From Volvox africanus (taxonomy: Eukaryota > Chlorophyta > Chlorophyceae > Chlamydomonadales > Volvocaceae): DNA of 64,000 nt. Location: contig BSDZ01000003.1 of assembly GCA_030268105.1 (NCBI GenBank), positions 3,906,001-3,970,000 of the forward strand. Direction: 5' to 3'. The position numbers and the translations under genes are program-made. The notes below the pieces were generated by a model that saw nothing but the letters and a program-made list of their open reading frames with translations, was not told where the DNA came from and made no database searches. This document shows, in pieces, positions 1-12,736 of this stretch (within the stretch, counting starts at the first letter, position 1; each line of letters opens with the position of its first letter).

Positions 1-483
1 CTCTCATCTTTGTGGTGCTTAGGGTAATACTTAGCTGAGATTCCAAACACGTCCCAGCATACCTCGCAAATTAATCAATTACCGCACTACACCAGCGCGC
101 TGCCTACTCCTCGCCTAAGATAGGGCTCTTTTCACCCTCGGAGCCAATGAATGTCAATCAGCCCGCGGGGACACTGAAACGGACCCCCCACGAGGTTTCC
201 TCTACCAGCCATCTGTACATCGCATTTTACGTCGCTCGGATGCTCAGTATACACGTTTTCAGGACAGAGCTCCTTTAAACAAGGCACGCAGTCTCAAACT
301 CTTCTATTAACTTACGGGTTTTGGCTGCACCCATTGAAGGGCTGCCCTGGGAGAACAACCCTCCTTCTCGACACACACGGAGGGAAAGTAACCTGCGCTA
401 AGCTCTCATGCAGCGCACGGGCGGCGTCATGTCACAGCGGATGCATCCACTGTAGATCATATCGCTGAATAAACGTACCCCCA
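1..483. other. Left edge, no gene recognised
   Basis: I see no supported coding region, RNA gene or repeat here. It lies downstream of the minus-strand coiled-coil gene ending at 484 and probably holds that gene's 3' UTR. Confidence 0.4.
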
Positions 484-3455
484 CTAAACGTTTGTTAAGA
501 AGATGGGTCGCATCGGCATCTTGGGGATCTGATACAAGGTGTCGATATCCTCGAAGTCCGTGTTGGTTGTGCTCGAGGCAGTTGGAGCCGACTGGCCCAG
601 AAGGCGGCACTCACTCCCTGCATGATAGACCGGGGTAACGGCCTCCAGGGAACGGGCGTTGACTGCTGCAGCAGTGGCTGCACTGCTACTGCGGTGCCCC
701 TGCTGCTGCTGTTGCAATAGTTCAGATTGTATGCTTATTGCGGCGACGGCAGCAGTATGGGCTGCTGGGGCTGAAGGCTGCGGCTGGTGGGGACGGCCAC
801 ACAAGGGTGTCCTCTTCAAGGTCCGCGCCTTGACCAGCAGGCTGTCCCATTCCGAGTTCTTCGGTTGGAGGGGTGCTGTGATGAGCTCCACCGCCGGCTG
901 AACCGGGGAAAAAGGGAAATGAAGGCAGAGCACGGGCGCGCGTGTGTGTTTGTGTGTGTGGCGAGGGCGGGACGGCCGAGTAAGTGCATGAGTTGGCTGC
1001 AGTGCGTCTGACGGAATCAGTGCATGATAAGCGCATAGCCTTGGTGCAGTATGTCAACAGGTGCCAACAAAGGGACGAGACGTGATAGGAGCATATGTTT
1101 GGTGGGGTTAAATTCCATGCGCTGCAAGGCTAGCGTACAAGCGAGGCCATGGCGGACCTCGTCCGATCTCGGTATGATCTTCGGCCCCTGTTGCGCAATA
1201 ACCCGGCATAACCTGGCAAGCTGCAGATGGCCTGTTCCACACGCCCCCGGACTACATGCACACCACGGACAGGTACCTCCAAGCATGCCCGTGATCGCCA
1301 ACGAGCCAAACATCCACCGCAATCCCCGATCCAAAATCCAGGATCCAACTACTCACCTTAAGCGCCTCCCTCGTCAACTCCAACCTGGCTATCTCCTGCT
1401 GCTTGAGCTGTGCGCTGTGAGCCTCCAGCTGCTGCTGGAGCATCGCCACCTTTTAGATCGTTCAGGCGAGGGGTGCGGGTGGAGGGAGCAGTCAGTGAAA
1501 GAAGACAGCAGAAGACTGCGATCAGTAAATCTGTGAAGGACAGGGCGCATGGATTGGGAATGTGAGGGTCCCAACGCGGGTCTCAACGGCGCAATCGCTT
1601 TCCTCAAAACGCCCAGCCGCCCAGCCCCGCGCCCACTAGCGCCTTTCCCATGTCCACAGACCGCCCAGACCGCCTTCAGAGGGAGACAACGCATCTGCAG
1701 CGGCCCCCCAGACGATTCCCTGCTCCCTCCGGCCCGCGCTCACCCCTCCTCCCCCACCCAAGGCCAACCGCTGCCTGTCGCCCCCATTCAGCACCCAAAC
1801 CCCCACCTGTTCGTTGAGTTGCGCGAGCACCTGTTGGTGTTGTGCTTCGGTTGCGTGAAGCGTGTCGACGTGCTCGTCACGCTCCTTCTTTAGCGCCAAA
1901 AACTGCGGGTGATGGGGCGGGGAGGGAACGAGAATCGGGATGGGATCACGAGTGAGATGAGAGATCGTAGGACCAGGCTACATCTCAAGATGCTGAGTGC
2001 AAACTGCACGATATTTGGGAGGGGAGATGGGTTTCGCCGGGAAGCCGCACGCCTCCCGCGCAGAGAAGGATTCTCGACCCACTCTGCACTCATGATCTGC
2101 GGACTTAACAGTCACCTGAGGACTTCACCAATTGACTACCAAGAAAGCAAGATCACCACGTCCCTCCACGCCTGCCTCACAGAAATTTCACTCAAGCTGC
2201 CGGCCACATTACCCAATCCAGAACCCCAAACCCTGCCTGCTGCCGCAGGTCTTCCAGTTGCTTGACCAGTGCCGCCTCGCTCGCGGTAAGCTGCTCATAT
2301 GTACGTTTAAGTTGACCCACATTAAGGCCCACCTCTTGGGCGCGCGCATCGTCGCCCTTCTGCATTGCGGCGGCGACCAGTGGAAAAGGTGTTAGGAGAA
2401 CGGGGTCAGAAACGTAGCGCGTAGCGATCCACGTAAGGAAAGGTGAGTCATAATGCGGCAATGCCCCATCTTCCAAGCCTAGCCGCGAACCCGTTCACAA
2501 TCAGGCGTCACGGCCTTCACTCCCACTGCCCGCTTCGACAACCTATGTTACCTTCATGTGTTCCCTGCCCCCCACGCGTACACATGAATGAGATGTTTCT
2601 TGAAGGCTAGGAATTCACCGTTAACTGCGGAAATGGCAACAACCCAAGCCATCATCCACACACCTTAGACTCGGGCCCCGCGTTCGCGCCCTCCAGCTTA
2701 GTGCGCAGCTGCGAGATGAGGGCGTCCTTGGCCGCCAGCTGCGCGTTCTGTGCGGCCACCTTTGGAAGGAAAGGGAAGTTGGGGCGAGGCGTGTAAGTAA
2801 GGCTCCGAAGCCTTAAAAAGTCCACCTGCACATCACGGAAATCTGAGACCAAGAGGAGACATCGGGCGTGTGACCGCAAACACACGCACTCTCATTAAAA
2901 TATAATCCTCCATCACGTCCGCCCTCTCAACCCGTTCCTTTCCAACCCTAACGTCCACACCATCTGGGTCCGCTGTTGCCCGCGCACCCTCTCTCCTCCA
3001 CATACCATCTTCTCCAGCTCCATCGTCTTTGTACCAGCCGACCGTAGCGATGCCCCCTCCTTATTGAGGATCCTTTCCTCAAGCGGCCGGGAGAGAAATC
3101 CGGGGCGAAATGCTTGAAACAGTGAAAGTGGTGGTTTAAAGTGAGGATAATGCAGGGACCCATTTGCCAGGTCAATATTGAACCATTATGGCCGTTGACC
3201 GAGTCCAATGGTCTCCTTCAGCTCCCGTAAAACCTAACAGCCGTGCGACAACCAAGGATTGCGTCCCAACCTCTGCCCCACCCAGGTCACTCCTTGTGCG
3301 TGCCTGCCTCCCTTTCCCTCAAAAGGGATAGGACCCTCTGGAACCCCTGCCCACAAAATCCGACTTACGAGAGGGTCATCGACGTCAGTTCCTCCGGCCG
3401 CTTGTAAAACACACGGAGCTCATCTTGTTCTATGAGCTTTCCGACCGCCACCCGG
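484..3455 (-). CDS. Multi-exon coiled-coil protein, 3' part of gene
   Basis: Seven exons join in one frame on the minus strand: 3455-3369, 3072-3006, 2759-2664, 2359-2237, 1902-1807, 1449-1357 and 897-484 (TAA). Most introns have GT-AG borders. The 2237 donor reads CAG|GCAGGG, so that intron would be GC-AG, which is the only border keeping phase. The central exons (about 32+41+32+31 codons) are Q/E/K/L-rich heptad-like helices such as QLEDLRQQ and LKQQEIARLELT, typical of a long coiled coil. The last exon (137 aa) is Gln/Ala/Pro-rich and ends with an acidic patch and IPKMPMRPIF. The 5' exons above 3455 are unresolved because the frame entering 3455 needs two bases from an unseen exon. I do not recognise the family. 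Ciliary or centrosomal coiled-coil proteins (for example the CCDC146/MBO2 type) are a weak guess only. Confidence 0.6.
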
Positions 3456-4266
3456 CTGTGACATGGGCGTGAGGAAATGGATGAATAGTTAGAATCCGGC
3501 ACGTGTTGGGATTGAGAGGATGCAAAGCAAGGGCAGCAGGGAGCTGTTTAACTACCGGACACGCATTTTGGCAAAGCATGTGTACCTTGAAGCGTTGAAC
3601 CCGGGCCCAAAGAAAGGTACGGATAGCCGCTAATCACATCGGTGCTGCTCTTCAACGACTCTTTTCGTACCTTGCTGCATAGCCAAGCACCCGGATCGCA
3701 CTCCCCACGGCTTCTCTAGGGTTATTCATTACCTCCCTGTTAAGTATGGAGCAAGTGCTGTGATGCCCATCGCTAGTGGTAAATTGGAAAGATAAAGTCG
3801 CCGGCCTACCGATACATAAATTCCACGATGCTTGCGGATATATCAAACAGCGTAGTCAACATGATAACCCCAGCCTCCATAGTTGACACTAACGCTGCCA
3901 AGGTCGCGGTTTCCCAGGACATAATTGAAACCTAGCGGCACGGAAATATTTGAATTTCATCCAGTGCAAACTTTATTCTTGTGATCGTTCGGAACTACAT
4001 AAACAGATCAGGGCGCCGTACTGCAGTAAATACACATTCTATCATACTTGAGGCGTTCAGTTCCCCGTATTAGGAAATTATGATAAAACACAGTTAAGGT
4101 TGATATTAATCACATTCTGCTTGTATTAAGTCCAGACGCGTGGAGGCCAAGTTCTTGTTCCACACCGACGGGCATTACTAACAATTCATGTGCATTACTG
4201 ACCAGCAATGATGTAGTGGTATTCATTTCCACCATTCGGGGTCCATAAGGTGCAGCCCAGGGCCCG
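3456..4266. promoter_or_regulatory. Divergent intergenic/promoter region
   Basis: This region sits between the minus-strand coiled-coil gene and the plus-strand CPSF73 start at 4267, so it should hold two divergent promoters. Part of 3540-3850 may contain missing 5' exons of the coiled-coil gene, since short open stretches occur there. I could not phase them and see no clear TATA box or other element. Confidence 0.3.
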
Positions 4267-7200
4267 ATGGCCGCCAAACGGAAGTTGGCTGAGGATGTCG
4301 TCGTGGAGGGCGGCGAGCTTGATACCTCTAATCATGCACACGTCATCCCGCTGGGGGCTGGGTCGGAAGTGGGGCGATCGTGCATCATCTTTAAATACCA
4401 GTAAGATTGGCAACGCACCTGCTGTGGATGACGGGCAAGCGCGTTTACATTGATAACATAAATTACAGGGACAAAACCGTTATGTTTGATTGCGGCATCC
4501 ATCCCGCTTACAAGGGCATGGATAGCCTGCCCCTGCTTGACGACATCGATATTGCTACCGTGGACGTCGCCTTAATAACGCACTTCCATTTGGACCACTG
4601 TGCGGCAGTGCCATATCTGCTACGGAAGACTCGCTTCAAGGTTGGTGACAACACGAAGGCCCATACGTCATTTTGTGGAAAAGGCGTGTTGGTTCTTCTT
4701 AAGGTTAATGTGCCTCGGGGGTAATCGTCGTTACGTAAGCAATGCTCAATTTGGGTTTTGGGTATGTCATCGCTCGAGTGGCATGATATGGCCCAATCAA
4801 TCAATTTGCGTTCGGATCCCCTAATCCGCCTTGCTCCTTGACCACCTGCTATACGTCAGGGACGTATATTCATGACGCACCCAACTAAAGCTATTTACTA
4901 TTCGCTCCTACGCGACTTAGCAAAAGGCGCAAAGCACAGCAGTGAAGAAGCGTTGTTCAACGCGGAGGACCTGGATGCATCCATGGAGCAGATTGAGGTG
5001 GTGGACTTCTACCAAACGATTGAGGTGGCGGGCATGCAGGTGGGGTGCTCTTCACTCCGCCATACCGGTTCCTCAGTGCCCCTTCCCCTGGCCTGACAGA
5101 AGGCGTCATATACTTTCAGAGGGCGAAGCTTTGACACCACTGGCAGCCGCGTGGCATCCATTATTGTTTGCGTAAAGGCATTTGAATCCGCGTGCGGGGC
5201 AAAGGGTCTGTAGGGGTGTCGTGTCGTACATATGCGCGACATCCTTTTGCGACTTTACCTCCTGGAGGGTTGATACCTCTCCTATAGTCTGCCGGAAACC
5301 CGCGCTATCCCTTCACCTGTCCCTAACAAGCTTCCAAACACAAAACGTGCACAACCCCTCTTCCACCCCCAAGATAACGCCGTATCGTGCCGGCCACGTC
5401 ATTGGCGCTGCGATGTTTCTTGTCGAGGTCGCGGGTCTGCGCTGCCTGTACACCGGGGACTACTCCAGGCTGCCCGACCGCCACCTGCCGGGAGCGGACA
5501 CCCCGCCCGTCACACCGCACATAGGTAGGCAAGAACCATGTTACAGCTGCGGCTTGGCCGACGTGAAAGGGAGCGCCGACCTCTGATAGATAACTGCTGG
5601 GGCAGCGGGATGGGTCACTGCGCTGCCGGGAGGGATAAAGATTCCGCTTATTGGGGGCCTAAAATGCGTTTTTGAATCATAGAGGACCTCCCCGTACTCC
5701 AACTCCCGTTAAAAGAGCTTGATACTAACCGCTGACCTGCCTCCGCCGCGGCGCTGAAGCTTTGCCGAGTGAAGTAGTCTTATCATGGTCAGGTGAAGGC
5801 CATGCCGGAGGCGGGTTAAAATCTGTCCTGTGGCCATGAACACATACCTTACAACATTGTTGCGGCACCCTTTTGCCTCGCCCTGCCATTCGTCCCGCTT
5901 TTTTTGCCCCGTCTCGTTAATTGCTTGCTCGTACGATGGCCATCTTGCCGCGGCACCCTCCTTGCCGCTCTCTCCTCCAATGTCCTCCAATGATTCTTCC
6001 GAAGGGAGGGATATCCATTCTTCCATGCGCACATGCTATTGGCACGTCATGCTATTTACAACGCAGTGATCGTGGAGAGCACCTACGGCACCAGTCGCCA
6101 CCTTCCTCGCCTGCAGCGCGAGCAGCTACTGATAGACACCATACGAGCCACCCTCAACCGCGGCGGGCGTGTGATTATGCCCATTGTGGCGCTGGGCAGA
6201 GCGCAGGTGAGCGCTAGAAGCCCATAGGGAAGAGTGTAGCATGCGAGGGGGCCAGGTGAGCCGGGAGCTTTGCCAGTTGCTACTTGTTCTGCAGTAAAGC
6301 CGATGTCCTTACGGTGGGTTTCTGTTAGTGAAGAGGCCTAGGCTACTAAACGCCTTCCCATGCTTCCTATGATGATCTTCACAACCGAATATGTCCAATT
6401 GCTGTCAGACACAATCGTTGGTGACATTGTCGGTCTGAGGAAGTGCCATATATCGGTTTGGACCTACCACATCGGGATGGACTGGGGTCTTGAAGCTTAG
6501 ACGGGTCCTGCGTGAAGCCATGGACATATCATAACGGGACCCGCCCTGGAGACCGCACCAAGTTGTCGCGAGCCGCACTTCACATCCAGCACCGTCAGCG
6601 CAAGTTCGTTTAGCCCTCCGGCCCTTTAGCCCTCCAAGGCCCTCCAGCCCTTTAGCCCTCCAAGCCCTTTAGCCCTCCAAGGCCCTCCAGCCCTTAAGCC
6701 CTCCAAGCCCTTTAGCCCTCAAAGGCCCTCCAGCCCTTTAGCCCACCAGCCTTTAAGCCCTCAAAGGCAGCCCTCGTGGCCCTTCTGGCCTCACTAGAGG
6801 GCCTTCAGCCACCTCCATCCACTTGCCGGAGTGTGCCAAGGCCATCTGCATGTTGAGATTTAGGCCCGAAGATGACTGATGAGGTTATCCAATGCTGTCA
6901 GACACTGTCATGGTGATGACCCGAATGCCTGGACGTCTGAGGGACGATCCACTAACTGTCTTGGTTAGCGACCATGTCTGCGCACTCATCCAGCATATGC
7001 AGGAGTACACGCCTGGGTATACTTGCTTCTCAGTACGCCGATGAGTTTGCTGGTGTGCTCCTGCGCTGTGTTCCTGCTTCCTGTCTGCGCATCCTCCGGC
7101 GGGGAGAGTTCAGGAGCTGCTGCTGCTGCTGGACGATTATTGGGAGGCACATAAGAGCGAGCTCAGCGGCATTCCCATCTACCAGGCCAGCTCCATGATG

Positions 7201-10200
7201 AGCAAGGCGCTGGGAGTGTACCAGACATACGTGGAGTCGCTCAATGAAGATATCAAGAAAGTCTTCCATGTGGGTAAACCATCTCTCCAACACACACAGA
7301 TACGCACGCATGAACGCGAGCCACACAGACATGCACACACGCGCGCGCGCAAGAGCCAGCTGCAAGGTTTTGCTACATACGTGTCGACGTTGCTGTCGGG
7401 ATGCGTAGATACGAAGTGCCAAAGCCGCGGATATATCATTGAATGACGCAAAGAAGCGCTGCAGGGAGGGCTTGGTGACGGGCTGAGAACAGGGCTGCGT
7501 GATATTTGATGTATGGGATATTGTCGTCGTGCCGCTCCCGGGTGAACACATGTGCCGACCCTGTCCTTGCTCCGCTTTGCCCGCTCGCAGGAGCGTAACC
7601 CGTTCAAGTTCCGCCACGTTCAGACGCTGAAAAACCCCGCCCACTTCATCGCCGATTACTCTGGCCCTTGCGTCATCATGGCCACACCCTCGGGGCTGCA
7701 GTCGGGGGCGTCCAGAGACTTCTTTGAGGCGTGGTGTGAGGACGCTCGGAACGCCTGCATCATCTGTGACTTCGCGGTGCAGGTGCGGTGCGTATATGTG
7801 TATGTGTGCATGTGGAGAGGGAGGAAAGGAGATGCTAAGGATAACCCGGGGGCGTGATGGAAGCGTAATTGAAGCCGTAAGCCGTAATTTCCTGGATACC
7901 GCCCCTCCCCGTTTAGAGACGCAATCTTGAGGCTATACAATAGCATATGACAGTCGTCCTACTGTCCAAGTTCTGCTTTGCGTGATGACACCCAATCTGT
8001 AAAACTTTTGTGCGTGTATCCGAACCCTAAGGGGGCATGGACAAGTCCTCTGTTGCAACGCTGTCCACCGTCACGTTGCATGTTCTTGTGGGTTGCCCGT
8101 GCTCCTCCCGTGCGCAGGGCACACTGGCCAAGGAAATCCTGGGCGGACCCAGCTCCATCACTACTCGAGAAGGCCGCAGAGTGCGTGGATCAGAGCGAGC
8201 TGTTATGCGTCGGTTTAGCCTCCGGCTTCATTCGATGCTCCTCCAAAACCTAGTATTTTCTCTAAAGGGATGAGTGCTTCGTATAAAATGCCTTCACGAT
8301 TAGGAGCGGAGCCCCCATGGGGCTGGATGCCGTAGTCCTGTCGGGTTATTTGGGTTATCCTTGACCCCATGACCTGACCCATAACAAGACAGCTCAGTCA
8401 TGTCCCGACACGCAATCAGGTGGATGATCCGGGCGGCTGCATATGCCAGCAGCAGGTATCATGTGCGGGGTTGATCCTGCGGGAAGATGCGCCCCTCTCC
8501 TCCACATAGCTTGCCGCCGGCTTTCACTGTGCCCGTCTGCCGTGCAACAGGTCCCGCTCCGTATCGCAGTGCACAACATCTCGTTTTCGGCGCACGCCGA
8601 CTTTGATCAGACCTCGGGATTCCTGGACACGGTCAAGCCGCCCCACGTGGTGCTCGTGCACGGCGAGTACGGCGAAATGCGCAAACTGGCCAAGGCGCTG
8701 AAGGATGGCGCTAAGGCGGCGGGTCTGGCCCGCGAGGTTTACACTCCGGTGCTGCAGCAGACCGTGGCGGTGAGGAGCATACGTCTCTGGGGCGCATTTT
8801 GGAGGCATGGGGGTTGTGGAAAAACGTGTGCAGGGGCGTGTCGTGTGTTTAATCGTGTAATAAAGGGTTTCCTCCTTGAGTGCTACCGTCTGCCGCGAGG
8901 TACGGGCTTGGGACGGGCAACACAGTCATTGAATCCGGACAAGATGCCTACTTTGGCCGGGGTTCCTATTGGCCGTCATGCTATATTTACTTGTACGAAT
9001 CAGTAAAGAAGTGAAGTTACGCGTCTATTGGTGTGAGGTGCACCTTCTGGTTCCCCCGCTCCTTGAATGCCTGTGCCACAGATCGGACATCAGCCCGACC
9101 GCAGTGTGCGCCTGCAGGGTCGCTTGGGTGAGAAGCCGCTGCGGCCTGACGACGTCGTGCGGGGTGTGTTGGTGCGACAAGCGGGCGGCTTCGGGCAGCA
9201 GTTGCTGCATCCGGATGACCTTCCCCGCTACACGAAGCTGCTCAAGGGGCGGGTCACTCAGCGTCAGGCCATCAGCGTGGACGTGCCGTTTTCAGTCATT
9301 CGGCTAGCCCTGGAGGTCATGTTCGAGGGAGTGGAGGGCGCTGGCACGTTGCCGGTCACCTCTGTCCCGGGTGCAGGCGGCAAGGTGAGGCACAGAGGGA
9401 CTTGTCAGGGGTATCCTTCGCCACACCGAATTCCACGTCCAATATCACACCTCATAACGGGTGAGAGCTTGTTAATGCGGCATTTGGCGTCCGAACCAGT
9501 CCATCTGGTGATTCCGATGTCACAGGGTGGCGAGGTGCTGGCGGTAACAGTGGGCGAAACGGTGGAGGTGCGCTATGTGGCCGAGGACGATACCTCGGGC
9601 ACTGACGCGCACGTGGTGCTGGAGTGGGAGGGCGGCCGTCACGGCGACATGGTAGCAGATGCGGTAATAGCAGTAGTGCTGCAGGTAGGCTGTGTTGTTA
9701 AAGTAAATATTTGTATATTTTGTCAATATGTTTGGGGAGAAGCCAAGTCATGTTCGTCGCGCAATTCCAACAGCAGGATATGTCGGAGTTTGAGGCGAAC
9801 AGAAGCAGTTTCATAGGGGAGTAATGCCCTCAATAAGAAATTCAGTGTCAGATGCGATGACTTCACTTCATACGCTCTTTCTCCCTGACAGAAGCATTAG
9901 CGCGTCGAAGTTGGCATCCCTCCCGTGTATGCAGGCTGTGGGCGAGCCGGTCGAGGCTACAAACGCTGAGTCGGCCATGATCCGGGCTCGGGCCACCGGC
10001 GACGAGGCTGCTGAGGCTGCTGCAGAAGTGCAGCTTATTGGGGCGCTGTTGCGCAGCCAGTACGGCGCGGCAGTGGTGGACGAGGCGGGTGGCAGCATCT
10101 CTCTGACGGTAGACGGCATATCCGCACTGGTGGACTACCGGGCGGGCAAGGTGGTCTGCGGAGATGTCGGGCTCCAGGCGCGCATATCAAAGAGCCTGGA

Positions 10201-10252
10201 ACGACTTGCGGTTGCAATACGGCCTGTAGGGGTGGATCGGCTGCAGGGGTAA
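4267..10252 (+). CDS. CPSF73: CPSF73, pre-mRNA 3'-end processing endonuclease
   Basis: Twelve exons with consistent GT-AG borders and phases give about 728 aa: 4267-4400, 4469-4640, 4860-5039, 5374-5524, 6067-6206, 7114-7269, 7591-7782, 8118-8180, 8551-8769, 9082-9384 (or from 9094), 9526-9684 and 9935-10252. CPSF73 is the zinc-dependent nuclease that cuts pre-mRNA before poly(A) addition, within the nuclear CPSF complex. The metallo-beta-lactamase signature HFHLDH is at residues 83-88. MTH (about 107-109), AGHVIGAAM (about 168-176), LYTGDYSR (about 188-195) and IVESTYGT (about 214-221) follow. The beta-CASP region carries GRAQ, VLVHGE and SFSAHAD. The C-terminal domain is recognisable down to LSLTVDG-like residues near the end. 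Length is close to animal and plant CPSF73 (about 680-700 aa). The N-terminus is lengthened by an acidic leader before VIPLGAGSEVGRSC. It is divergent from the coiled-coil gene and convergent with eIF3e. All catalytic motifs are present and no lesion is seen. The plant paralogue type CPSF73-II/INTS11 is less likely given the C-terminal match. Confidence 0.95.
6606..6775. repeat. Intronic minisatellite, CCCTCCAAG/CCCTTTAG units
   Basis: About ten imperfect copies of a short unit made of CCCTTTAG plus CCCTCCAAG or CCCTCCAG lie inside the 907-bp intron between CPSF73 exons 5 and 6. The tract is strongly strand-asymmetric (pyrimidine-rich on the sense strand). The larger order AGCCCTTTAGCCCTCCAAGG recurs, so it is a higher-order tandem array. 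Confidence 0.85.
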
Positions 10253-11317
10253 ACAGCATAGGTCAGGACGAGTTTGTTGAGTAATGGCGGAATTGGAGCG
10301 GTGGGGGGTGGAGCTAGGTGGGTTTATATAATTTTCTCCTGTGGGTTTGTTGCTTCTGCAAAGATTGCAGTTATGTGGATGCGAAACAGCGGTTACACTG
10401 GACGGTCATCTTAGGGATTGGTTCGACGGTAATCAGGGGATTGACTTGAAACTAAAGTTTTCAACATTCATTAATATTGATAACTGGAAGAAAAACGAAT
10501 TTCATGTAATCCATTTTGACTTGTCCATATTTGACGGTTGTTAGATCGAGGTACTGATTATAGTTTGTGGAGCTGCTAACAATAAACAAACACTTACATG
10601 TGTAAAAAAGAAGTGTCGTGCACGCCAGCCACACGCGCATTAGATGGCCCAGCGAGTTCGCCACATCCCAACTAAAAAAACTACGGGAAGGATCATGTCC
10701 CACGTCATCAGTAAGAATAACGCATAACAAACGAAATCCGTCCAAAAACCCCAGAAGCCTACGCAACAACCACCGAGATATACCCTTTCACTTTGCCTAC
10801 ACCTATCTCTGGTTAAAACCCTATCTCAGATTAAGTCTACCCTCTTACCCAGCGCAAATAACGCCGATATATTGCCAAGCATCATCCGACCTATCTGGGC
10901 CCATGAGCTCTCCCTGATAGTAAAGACCATGTTCAAGTTTGTCACGCTCATGCACGACTCCTGCCAGAACTATACACCATCCACAAGCAACAACAACTGG
11001 CACAAACCATGTTCCGAAATGCACACGGCTGCACGCGTACACGCCTGTCTGACCACATTTTCGTCATCTGTTGCAACAGCCGAACATCAGCTACATGTAG
11101 CGGCCTTGTTCCCACATCCCCGGCATACAATGCAAGACGCTCCAATGATCCTTGAGGATTCACTAAGAATTGCAATGACACGCTGCTTGCTTCCCATTTT
11201 CCCGCCTGCTCCAGGGCAGATCCTACACCCAGCGCTCCACCTCGATTCCGCTCAACTGTTGCAGTACTTGATCCTCATACCAAGGCTATGTCTCGGGTAC
11301 GGCTAAAAGTTTGATTC
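10253..11317. other. Convergent intergenic region, 3' UTRs
   Basis: CPSF73 (plus) and eIF3e (minus) end here tail to tail. I see no further gene. TGTAA-type motifs, the usual green-algal poly(A) signal, occur around 10505 and 10600, but I cannot assign a cleavage site. Confidence 0.4.
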
Positions 11318-12736
11318 TTAAGGCTTCACGCCACCTACAATGGTGTTGGCAAGCCCGTAGGTGTTTTTTACAGCCAATGCCTTAGCCTTCTCAATCAGCT
11401 GCTCGTGGACAGACTTCGACTGCGTGCCCATGACCACTGTCCCTGACTTGGAATCAATCTTCGCGTTTAGCTTCGCGTTCAGGATGAGGTTGGCAATCCA
11501 TTTTTCTGCTGCCTGCTGATCCATGCAGAGCCTCTCCGCCAGCAGTGCGATAGAGATGGACTGGTGTATCATGCAGTACGTCTCAAAAATATAGAGACGC
11601 GCGTTCTCAATGAACTCATCCTTGTAAGCCGCAAGGAAGAAGTCGTTATCAAGCACCGCTTCGCATTCCTTTAGCTTTTGCTGTGCGCCATCGAAGTCGT
11701 AGTGCACGAAAACACACTCCAGGAACTGCGTCACGGGGTCGCTGTACTCGTACGACTCCTGCTGGATCGCCCGGATCAGATCCTTCAGCACATTGCCGCG
11801 CGGTTGCGGTTTCTTCTTATTGATCACGACCGCCACCGCAAAATAACGTAACAGGTGCGGGGCATTGATTTGAATGGCTGAGAGGTAAGCAGGAGATTGG
11901 AACAACTCAATTATGTCGTTCCGCCCGTTTTCGTGGTTCCAGAAGACGTACAAAGACCAGTGTAAGAGCCACGTGCGCTGCTGCAGCTGTACCAGTGGCG
12001 GAGCAAAGGTTTGGTTGTCAATGGCCTCCTTCAGCTTGAAAACGTCCTCTCTCGCTTCCTGGATGTTAACTGCTTCATGCATGAGGATCTCAGCCGCCAG
12101 CTTGCCCCACAGCGCGCTCATGTTGCGCTCGCTGTTGGTGCACAGCGTGCGGTAGGACTGCAAGAGCTCGGCTGCGAGTGAGTAGTTCCCGCAGTTAAAC
12201 TGGAATCGCGCATACTGATACAAGGCCTCTACGTGCTCCGCGCCGATCTGAAATTCCTCCTGCAGGAACTGTAAGTTGAAGCTTTTGTCCTGGCGGAACT
12301 TATCCACGACGTGCCTGTTCTGCAAACACTTGATAATTGGGTCCACGTCCGCCTGCAGCTGCCGCAGCCGCGCCACAACCTGCGTGCGGCGCTCCTTCAT
12401 TTCCTGTGGAACATCGTCCACACCATTAAGGCCTTTGTAGATGTCCATGGCAAAGTCCACCTGCGCGCGAAAAGGAGACGGTGACAAAACACGATCCATT
12501 ACGTTTTTGACAAAACCTTCGGAATTAAATCAAAAGCCTGGTATCTAAAAGGTAATCACAGCAATGCAGACACATACCATGTTTGTCTTGTCCAGAAGAG
12601 CCAGCTTCGCCCGCAAAATATCATCTTCATTATACAGACCGCGTTCCTGAAGATACTCCATGATCGGCAAGGTAAGGTGCAAGTCCAGGTATTGCACAAG
12701 CCTGGAGGACAACTCATAGCTCTGTGCCGCCGCCAT
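11318..12736 (-). CDS. EIF3E: Eukaryotic translation initiation factor 3 subunit E
   Basis: Two exons, 12736-12578 and 12460-11318, give about 433 aa, close to the roughly 445 aa of animal eIF3e/INT6. The 117-bp intron has a GTATGT donor and a CGCGCAG acceptor. eIF3e is a PCI-domain subunit of the eIF3 complex, which recruits the 40S ribosome and mRNA at initiation. Recognisable segments in order are an N-terminal LxxxLxxHLTLPxxEYL helix, DKTNMVDFAMDIYKGL across the splice, RYAxFQFNCGNYSLAAELL, LWGKLAAEILM, LQQRTWLLHWSLYVF, DLIRAIQQESY, FVHYDFDGAQQKLKECE, then the C-terminal PCI/winged-helix part with ENARLYIFETYC, NLILNAKLNAKIDSK and VVMG. ATG at 12736 is the natural start. No damage is seen. 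Confidence 0.96.

Noticed and set aside
7277..7446. Frame with Arg/His-rich repeats after CPSF73 exon 6
   Set aside because: It is read-through into the intron past the GTGGGT donor; the repeats are CA/GC simple sequence.
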